From an uncultured Blautia sp. (GTDB lineage Bacteria; Bacillota; Clostridia; Lachnospirales; Lachnospiraceae): 64,000 nucleotides of DNA. The translations under genes and the position numbers were made by a program. How positions within the stretch are numbered: position 1 is the first letter of the stretch; every line of letters begins with the position of its first letter. Below the pieces are notes generated by a model. It ran no database searches. It was given only the letters and a program-made list of their open reading frames with translations, and was not told where the DNA came from. This document shows, piece by piece, positions 58,431-64,000 of this stretch. The DNA is taken from the NCBI GenBank assembly GCA_900540785.1, contig UQHF01000005.1, positions 1 through 64,000 of the forward strand. Direction: 5' to 3'.

Positions 58431-60749
58431 CTATTTTACAAGCGCTTTTTCAAGCACTTCGTCCATTGTCTCCACAAAGGTAATGGTAAGTCCCTTTGTG
58501 ATTTCTTTATCCAGTTCTTCTATATCCGGACGGTTTTCTCCCGGCACAAGAACTTCTTTTATTTTTGCATATTTTGCAGCAAGAAGCTTTTCTTTTAAGC
58601 CTCCGATCGCAAGAACTCTGCCTCTTAAGGTAATTTCTCCTGTCATGGCAAGGTCAGCCCGCACCGGCTTTTCCACAATAGCGGAAAGCATGGCGGTTGC
58701 CATTGTAATTCCCGCTGACGGACCGTCCTTTGGAACGGCTCCCTCCGGAATGTGAATGTGCATATCATGTTCCTGGAAATATTCCGGGGAAATTTCGTAT
58801 CTGTCTGCAATGGAGCGGATATAGGTGATTCCCGCCTGAGCAGATTCCTTCATCACATCCCCAAGCTGTCCTGTAAGAAGAAATTCTCCTTTTCCCGGCA
58901 TGACGTTTACTTCTATCTGGAGGGTATCTCCTCCAACCTGGGTCCAGGCAAGACCTCTTGAAATTCCGATTTCATCTTTTTGATTTGCCATGAGGTAATT
59001 GAACCGCTCTTTTCCAAGGAAATCCGGAAGATTCTTTGTGGTCACCACAACGCGCTTCTTTCCTTTTTCCATAATGGCACGGGCAGTTCTCCTGCATATC
59101 CTTCCAATGCTTCTCTCCAGATTTCGAACGCCTGCTTCTTTTGTGTAATTATTAATGATTTTTCCAAGAGCAGCCGACTGAATGGTAAGGCAGCCTTCCG
59201 GCACTCCGTTTATTTCCATCTGGCGGGGAATCAGATGTTCTTTTGCAATATGTTCCTTCTCATTTTCAGAATAACCGGAAATCTCAATTAATTCCATTCT
59301 GTCAAGAAGAGGACGGGGAATGCCCTGCACATCGTTGGCTGTCGCCACAAAAAGCACCTCGGAGAGATCCTGCGGAAGCTCTACATAATGGTCTGTAAAA
59401 TGACTGTTCTGTTCCGGGTCCAGCACCTCAAGAAGAGCAGAGGAAGTATCTCCCTTATAATCGCTGCTGGTCTTGTCAATCTCATCAAGAAGCATCAGCG
59501 GATTGCTCACACCCACCTGCTTTAATGCCTCTGTGATTCTTCCCGGCATTGCGCCTACATACGTCTTTCTGTGTCCGCGGATTTCCGCCTCATCGCGCAC
59601 ACCGCCGAGGCAGATACGAACGTATTTCTTGTTCATTGCCTCTGCAATGGAACGGGCAATGGAGGTTTTTCCTGTTCCGGGCGGTCCTACAAGACAGAGG
59701 ATCGGGCTTTTGCCCTTCTGTGTCAGCTTTCTCACAGAAAGGAATTCCATAATACGCTCTTTTACTTCCTTTAAGCCGTAGTGTCCTTCCTCAAGGATTT
59801 TCCATGCTTCCTTTAAATCATCGGAATCCGTGGAGCGTTTCTCCCAGGGAAGTGCAAGAAGCGTTTCAATATACCCTCTTAAAACGGTTGTTTCTGCGGC
59901 ATTATTATTCATGCTCTTAAAACGCTCGATTTCCTTGCCGATTTTTTCTTTTACTTCTTTTGAGGCTTCCAGTTTTTTCAGCTTATTCTTAAATTCTTCC
60001 GCGTCATCTACTGTGTTTTCTTCTCCCAGCTCCTCGCGGATCAGTTTCAGCTGTTCTCTTAAAATATATTCTCTCTGATTCTTGTCAATCCGGGCTTTTA
60101 TTTTTTTCTGAAGGTCTTTCCCGATTTCCACCACTTCAATCTCATTTGTGAGAATCGCACCCAGAAGCTCGTATCTGTCTCTTAAAGAAACTGCCTCAAG
60201 AATCTTCTGTCGGTTCTGATAAGAAAGGGAAAGATTCACAGAAATCTGTTCCACAAGCTCTTCCAGATTTTCTATGCTTAAAATCTGATTTACAAGTTCC
60301 CTGCTTACTTTTCCGCTCTCCCCCGCAAACTGCTGAAACAGCTCCCGGAGGCTCCGGCACATTGCCTCACGGACTGCAGGCGGATATTCCTCTTCCTCTT
60401 CCGCCGAAAGAACAGATACCTCACTCTCCAGAAACGGAACTTCCTGTGAAAAGCTTAAAAGCTCTGCTCTCTCTGTTCCCTCCACAAGAACACGGAGAAG
60501 GTTTTTCGGAAGCTTTACTACCTGTTTAATATAAGCAATCGTTCCCACATGATACAATTCAGAAATCTCCGGTGTTTCCACCTCCGGATCCTTCTGCGTT
60601 ACAAGGAAAATTTTCTGGTCGTTCAGCATTGCCGCCTCGATCGCCTTTACAGATCTCTCCCGGCTCACATCAAAATGTACGATCATTCCCGGTAAAATCG
60701 TAGTTCCCCGAAGGGCGATAGCAGGCAGTACCTGAATTGGATTCATCAT
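58431..60749 (-). CDS. lon: ATP-dependent serine protease Lon
   Basis: A 772-aa LonA with an N-terminal substrate-recognition LON domain (LPAIALRGTTILPGM start), a coiled helical region, an AAA module with Walker A GPPGTGKTSIA and LMLLDEIDK, and a C-terminal protease domain with catalytic Ser in PKDGPSAGITM and Lys in IGGLKEKLLAA. It follows clpX by 15 nt. The start ATGATG is preceded by GGAAGGAAT. It degrades damaged and regulatory proteins. Confidence 0.97.
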   Translation of the reverse strand: MMNPIQVLPAIALRGTTILPGMIVHFDVSRERSVKAIEAAMLNDQKIFLVTQKDPEVETPEISELYHVGTIAYIKQVVKLPKNLLRVLVEGTERAELLSFSQEVPFLESEVSVLSAEEEEEYPPAVREAMCRSLRELFQQFAGESGKVSRELVNQILSIENLEELVEQISVNLSLSYQNRQKILEAVSLRDRYELLGAILTNEIEVVEIGKDLQKKIKARIDKNQREYILREQLKLIREELGEENTVDDAEEFKNKLKKLEASKEVKEKIGKEIERFKSMNNNAAETTVLRGYIETLLALPWEKRSTDSDDLKEAWKILEEGHYGLKEVKERIMEFLSVRKLTQKGKSPILCLVGPPGTGKTSIARSIAEAMNKKYVRICLGGVRDEAEIRGHRKTYVGAMPGRITEALKQVGVSNPLMLLDEIDKTSSDYKGDTSSALLEVLDPEQNSHFTDHYVELPQDLSEVLFVATANDVQGIPRPLLDRMELIEISGYSENEKEHIAKEHLIPRQMEINGVPEGCLTIQSAALGKIINNYTKEAGVRNLERSIGRICRRTARAIMEKGKKRVVVTTKNLPDFLGKERFNYLMANQKDEIGISRGLAWTQVGGDTLQIEVNVMPGKGEFLLTGQLGDVMKESAQAGITYIRSIADRYEISPEYFQEHDMHIHIPEGAVPKDGPSAGITMATAMLSAIVEKPVRADLAMTGEITLRGRVLAIGGLKEKLLAAKYAKIKEVLVPGENRPDIEELDKEITKGLTITFVETMDEVLEKALVK

Positions 60750-60764
60750 TTATGTCATTCCTTC

Positions 60765-62081
60765 CTAAGCGGTTTCCGGCTTTCCGCTCTTTCTTGCACG
60801 TGTGTTTCTCCGAGGCTTTTTCTGCTCTATCTGCTGAGGTGCCTCTCCACGCTCAAGCTCCGGCTCTCCGGTCCCCTCTACTACTTCTTTTGTAATGGTA
60901 CATTTGCGTATAGTATCATCTGACGGAATGGTATACATCAGATCCATCAGGGAATTTTCCATGATGGCACGAAGTCCTCTGGCTCCTGTCTTTCTCTCAA
61001 GAGATTTCTTTGCCACAACCTCAAGAGCTTCGTCCTCAAAATCAAGCTCCACTCCGTCCATTTCAAATAATTTGTGATACTGTTTTGTAAGAGCGTTTTT
61101 CGGCTCTCTTAAAATACGGATCAGCGCCTTTTCATCCAGGGCTTCCAGAGAAACCACCACAGGAACACGTCCGATAAACTCAGGGATCAGTCCGAATTTT
61201 ACAAAGTCCTCAGGCATCACGTCCTTCAGCACTTCTCCTACGTTTCTTTCTTCCTGTACTGCCACCTCTGCGCCGAAACCGATGGATTTTGTATTCTGAC
61301 GCGCCTCGATGATCTTTTCCAGTCCGTCAAACGCACCGCCGCAGATGAACAGGATATTTGTAGTATCGATCTGGATAAATTCCTGATGGGGATGTTTTCT
61401 TCCACCCTGAGGCGGAACGCTCGCAACCGTTCCCTCCAGGATTTTCAGAAGCGCCTGCTGCACGCCCTCTCCTGATACATCGCGGGTAATGGACGCATTT
61501 TCTGATTTTCTTGTGATCTTATCAATCTCGTCAATGTAAATAATTCCGTACTGGGCTCTTTCTATATCCCAGTCTGCCGCCTGAATGATCTTCAGCAGAA
61601 TATTTTCCACATCTTCTCCCACATATCCTGCCTCTGTTAGACTTGTGGCATCCGCTATGGCAAAGGGTACGTTCAGAAGTCTTGCTAGAGTCTGTGCAAG
61701 AAGCGTCTTACCGGACCCTGTAGGTCCCAGCATGAGAATATTACTTTTCTGAAGTTCCACATCGGAATTTCCGAAAGCAGTCACACGTTTGTAGTGATTA
61801 TATACAGAAACAGACAGGGCTTTTTTCGCAGCCTCCTGTCCGATCACATAATCGTCAAGAATTTTATGGATTTCTTCCGGTTTCATCAGGTTGATCCCGG
61901 AAGCGTAATCCGGCTCCTGACCGTACATTTCAAATTCTTCTTCCAGAATTTCCGAACAGATGCCAATACACTGGTCACAAATAAAAGCGCCGTCCGGTCC
62001 TGCAATCAGTTTCCTTACCTGGTCCTCAGATTTATGGCAAAAGGAACATCTGACTTTTCCATCTCTTATCTTTTCTGCCAT
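60765..62081 (-). CDS. clpX: ATP-dependent Clp protease ATP-binding subunit ClpX
   Basis: A 438-aa unfoldase for ClpP. N-terminal C4 zinc finger CSFCHKSEDQ...CDQCIGIC, Walker A GPTGSGKTLLAQ, Walker B IIYIDEID, a pore-loop region and sensor motifs FIGRVPV and KTGARGLR. The final 30 or so residues are a basic, low-complexity tail. It follows clpP, with a hairpin between them, and precedes lon. Confidence 0.97.
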   Translation of the reverse strand: MAEKIRDGKVRCSFCHKSEDQVRKLIAGPDGAFICDQCIGICSEILEEEFEMYGQEPDYASGINLMKPEEIHKILDDYVIGQEAAKKALSVSVYNHYKRVTAFGNSDVELQKSNILMLGPTGSGKTLLAQTLARLLNVPFAIADATSLTEAGYVGEDVENILLKIIQAADWDIERAQYGIIYIDEIDKITRKSENASITRDVSGEGVQQALLKILEGTVASVPPQGGRKHPHQEFIQIDTTNILFICGGAFDGLEKIIEARQNTKSIGFGAEVAVQEERNVGEVLKDVMPEDFVKFGLIPEFIGRVPVVVSLEALDEKALIRILREPKNALTKQYHKLFEMDGVELDFEDEALEVVAKKSLERKTGARGLRAIMENSLMDLMYTIPSDDTIRKCTITKEVVEGTGEPELERGEAPQQIEQKKPRRNTRARKSGKPETA

Positions 62082-62121
62082 GAATTTTCTACTTTCCTTT
62101 CTATATCCTATATAGCAAGAT

Positions 62122-62148
62122 AAGACTCCTGCGGTTTACAGGAGTCTT
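62122..62148 (-). terminator. Hairpin between clpP and clpX
   Basis: Arms AAGACTCCTG (62122-62131) and CAGGAGTCTT (62139-62148) with a 7-nt loop. The minus-strand tail TATCTTGC is a poor T-run, so it may be a weak attenuator or an mRNA-stabilising stem. Confidence 0.5.
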
Positions 62149-62164
62149 TGTCAATCAAGGGTTA

Positions 62165-62746
62165 TCATTTGTGCACAACAACACCATCAATTAAACCGTA
62201 AGCTTTCGCTTCCTCCGCAGACATATAATTGTCGCGGTCTGTATCCCGTTCTACAACCTCGTATGGCTGTCCGGTGTTTGCTGCAAGAATCTCATTTAAA
62301 GTTCTTTTTGTTTTTGCGATGTGATCTGCTACAATCTGGATCTCTGTAGCCTGTCCCTGTGCTCCGCCTGATGGCTGATGGATCATAATGGTGGAGTTTG
62401 GAAGAGCAAAACGTTTGCCCTTTGTTCCTCCTGCCAGAAGGAAGGCGCCCATGCTGGCTGCCATACCAAGACAGATTGTAGAAACGTCACATTTGATATA
62501 TTTCATGGTATCATAAATTGCCATACCGGCTGTCACAGAGCCTCCCGGGCTGTTGATGTACAGCTGAATATCCTTTCCCGGATCTTCTGCTTCCAGAAAA
62601 AGGAGCTGTGCCACGATCAGGCTGGCGCTCACGTCGGTTACTTCTTCCCCAAGGAAAATGATTCTGTCATTCAGAAGCCTGGAATAAATATCGTAGCTTC
62701 TTTCTCCTCTGCTTGTCTGCTCAATGACATAAGGTACAAAACTCAT
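62165..62746 (-). CDS. clpP: ATP-dependent Clp protease proteolytic subunit
   Basis: A 193-aa serine peptidase. Catalytic Ser in GMAASMGAFLL near residue 97, catalytic His in IMIHQPSGG near 122, and Asp in ERDTDRDNYMSAEEA. The order tig-clpP-clpX is standard. It starts about 55 nt after tig, with AGGAGG (as CAGGAGGT) before the ATG at 62746. Confidence 0.97.
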   Translation of the reverse strand: MSFVPYVIEQTSRGERSYDIYSRLLNDRIIFLGEEVTDVSASLIVAQLLFLEAEDPGKDIQLYINSPGGSVTAGMAIYDTMKYIKCDVSTICLGMAASMGAFLLAGGTKGKRFALPNSTIMIHQPSGGAQGQATEIQIVADHIAKTKRTLNEILAANTGQPYEVVERDTDRDNYMSAEEAKAYGLIDGVVVHK

Positions 62747-62800
62747 AATTACCTCCTGCAGTTATTACTGCTTCTCTGTGAAAATCAATCAAAATCAGGA

Positions 62801-64000
62801 TTATGCCTCTTTTGCTGCCTCAGCAACGAAAGTAACTGCTTTCTGTACAGCCATATCCTTCTTCATCTGTTCCATTTCACGCTCTCCAACCAGTTCTTTT
62901 AACTTGTCTGCTTCCATTTTGTACATAGCAGCCATCTTGGAGATTTCTTCATCTACTTCTTCCTCTGTCGGCTGAATGTTCTCAACTTCTACGATTTTTT
63001 CAAGAACAAGTCTTGTCTGGATTCTCTTGAGAGCCTGTGGCTTCATGTCTTCCATCATTTTCTCTGCTGTCTGGCCTGTGAACTGGAAGTACTGCTCCAT
63101 AGAAAGACCCTGGGACTGCATTCTTCTTCCGAAGTCGTCCATCATCTGACGGCACTGTGTGTCGATCATTGCTTCTGGAATTTCCATCTCGGCATTCTCA
63201 ATGATTTTTTCGATAGCTGCGTCTTCTTTTGCACGAAGAGCTTCTTTTTCTTTGCTCTCTGTCAGATTTTTCTTTACGTCTTCTTTGTACTCTGCAAGTG
63301 TGTCAAACTCGGAAACATCTTTTGCAAAATCATCGTTAAGCTCCGGAAGCTCTTTTGCTTCGATCTTCTTAACGTCACACTGGAATACTGCTGCTTTTCC
63401 TGCAAGCTCTTTTGCCTGGTATTCTTCCGGGAATGTTACGTTTACTTCTACGTGATCGCCTGTTTTTGCACCAACGAGCTGTTCTTCAAATCCCGGAATA
63501 AATGTGTGAGAGCCAAGTGTCAGAGGATATGCCTCGCCTTTTCCGCCTTCGAATGCTTCTCCATCTACAAATCCCTCAAAGTCGATTGTCACGATGTCGC
63601 CTTCTTCTGCTGCGCGGTCTTCTACTGTGATTGTTCTGGAGTTTTTCTCCTGCTCACGTTTGATGGAAGCTTCGATTTCTTCCTCAGTTACTTCGATTTC
63701 TGCCTTCGGAACTTCTACGCCCTTGTACTCGCCTAATGTAACTTCCGGTTTTACTGCAACTTCTGCAGTAAAGATAAGAGCTTTTCCCGGCTCCATCTGT
63801 GTTACGTCGATCTGCGGCTGGGAAACGATTTCCAGTTCACACTCGGAAAGAGCTTTGCTGTAGTGCTCCGGAATCAGAGCGTTTACTGCGTCCTCAAGGA
63901 AAATTCCTTTTCCGTACATCTGCTCAATCATTTTTCTCGGAGCTTTTCCTTTACGGAATCCAGGAATGCTGATTCTGCCTTTTGCTTTCTGGTATGCGCT
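62801..64000 (-). CDS. tig: Trigger factor, C-terminal part (start beyond window)
   Basis: About 399 codons of trigger factor are present; the frame stays open to the window edge, where ISIPGFRKGKAPRK, the ribosome-binding loop of the N-terminal domain, is visible in the last 60 bases. A PPIase (FKBP-like) domain follows around EEGDIVTIDFEGFVDG, then the helical C-terminal domain. Trigger factor is a ribosome-associated chaperone. A shorter apparent start at 63931 lies inside the gene and is not real. Confidence 0.96.
   Translation of the reverse strand, partial: SAYQKAKGRISIPGFRKGKAPRKMIEQMYGKGIFLEDAVNALIPEHYSKALSECELEIVSQPQIDVTQMEPGKALIFTAEVAVKPEVTLGEYKGVEVPKAEIEVTEEEIEASIKREQEKNSRTITVEDRAAEEGDIVTIDFEGFVDGEAFEGGKGEAYPLTLGSHTFIPGFEEQLVGAKTGDHVEVNVTFPEEYQAKELAGKAAVFQCDVKKIEAKELPELNDDFAKDVSEFDTLAEYKEDVKKNLTESKEKEALRAKEDAAIEKIIENAEMEIPEAMIDTQCRQMMDDFGRRMQSQGLSMEQYFQFTGQTAEKMMEDMKPQALKRIQTRLVLEKIVEVENIQPTEEEVDEEISKMAAMYKMEADKLKELVGEREMEQMKKDMAVQKAVTFVAEAAKEA

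Noticed and set aside
63840..63931. An internal start for trigger factor at 63931
   Set aside because: The frame remains open upstream and encodes the conserved GFRKGKAPRK ribosome-binding loop; the true start is outside the window.

Overview
The window looks like a chromosomal segment of a gut Lachnospiraceae-type Clostridium (Firmicutes). The evidence is the moderate-to-low GC, strong AGGAGG ribosome binding sites, consensus sigma-A promoters, a T-box leader, an ECF-type vitamin transporter core, HPr kinase, and gene neighbourhoods typical of that family. I cannot name a species. No rRNA genes, CRISPR array, prophage or recognisable insertion sequence is visible. One tRNA is cut by the left edge, and tig is cut by the right edge.

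Layout. 1-5000: tRNA-Ser(UGA), then rnz-tsaD-ispD and a two-component system, all on the minus strand. 5000-13300: a YfhO-type membrane protein whose reading frame runs into antisense rimI; the tsaE-tsaB-rimI operon sharing a -10 element with a divergent cyclophilin; a YigZ/IMPACT protein; a class A penicillin-binding protein. 13300-21000: uvrC-hprK-glcK, ftsH and a DUF1846 protein. 21000-23000: a secreted repeat-rich beta-helix protein. 23000-34850: a carbohydrate locus with an ABC importer, a 59-residue membrane protein, a GH95-like hydrolase, and a nucleotidyltransferase, NahK-like kinase and GalE set. Two AraC regulators and nagB lie on the opposite strand. 34900-38900: a phosphate operon (Na/Pi cotransporter-phoP-phoR) behind a three-copy Pho box. 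38900-42090: greA and an unusual fusion of a TetM/EF-G-like GTPase to a YacP/Rae1-like NYN nuclease. 42150-43980: brnQ under a T-box. 44097-45581: a PD-(D/E)XK-like gene between two 296-bp direct repeats. 45600-46700: rplM-rpsI. 46750-54480: an accessory block with an ECF sigma/anti-sigma pair and a BlaI/M56-regulated ABC transporter-lipoprotein operon. 54500-64000: ecfA1-ecfA2-ecfT-truA and tig-clpP-clpX-lon-engB.

How the parts fit. The sugar locus reads as uptake, intracellular deglycosylation, then HexNAc-1-phosphate formation, nucleotide activation and epimerisation, resembling galacto-N-biose/lacto-N-biose salvage but without a visible phosphorylase. The accessory block at 46750-54480 separates truA from rplM-rpsI, which are adjacent in many Firmicutes.

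The strongest candidates for undescribed biology are the GTPase-NYN fusion with a 14-bp dyad over its promoter and start region, and the nuclease gene flanked by near-identical 296-bp repeats. All assignments rest on reading motifs by eye; no searches were run.
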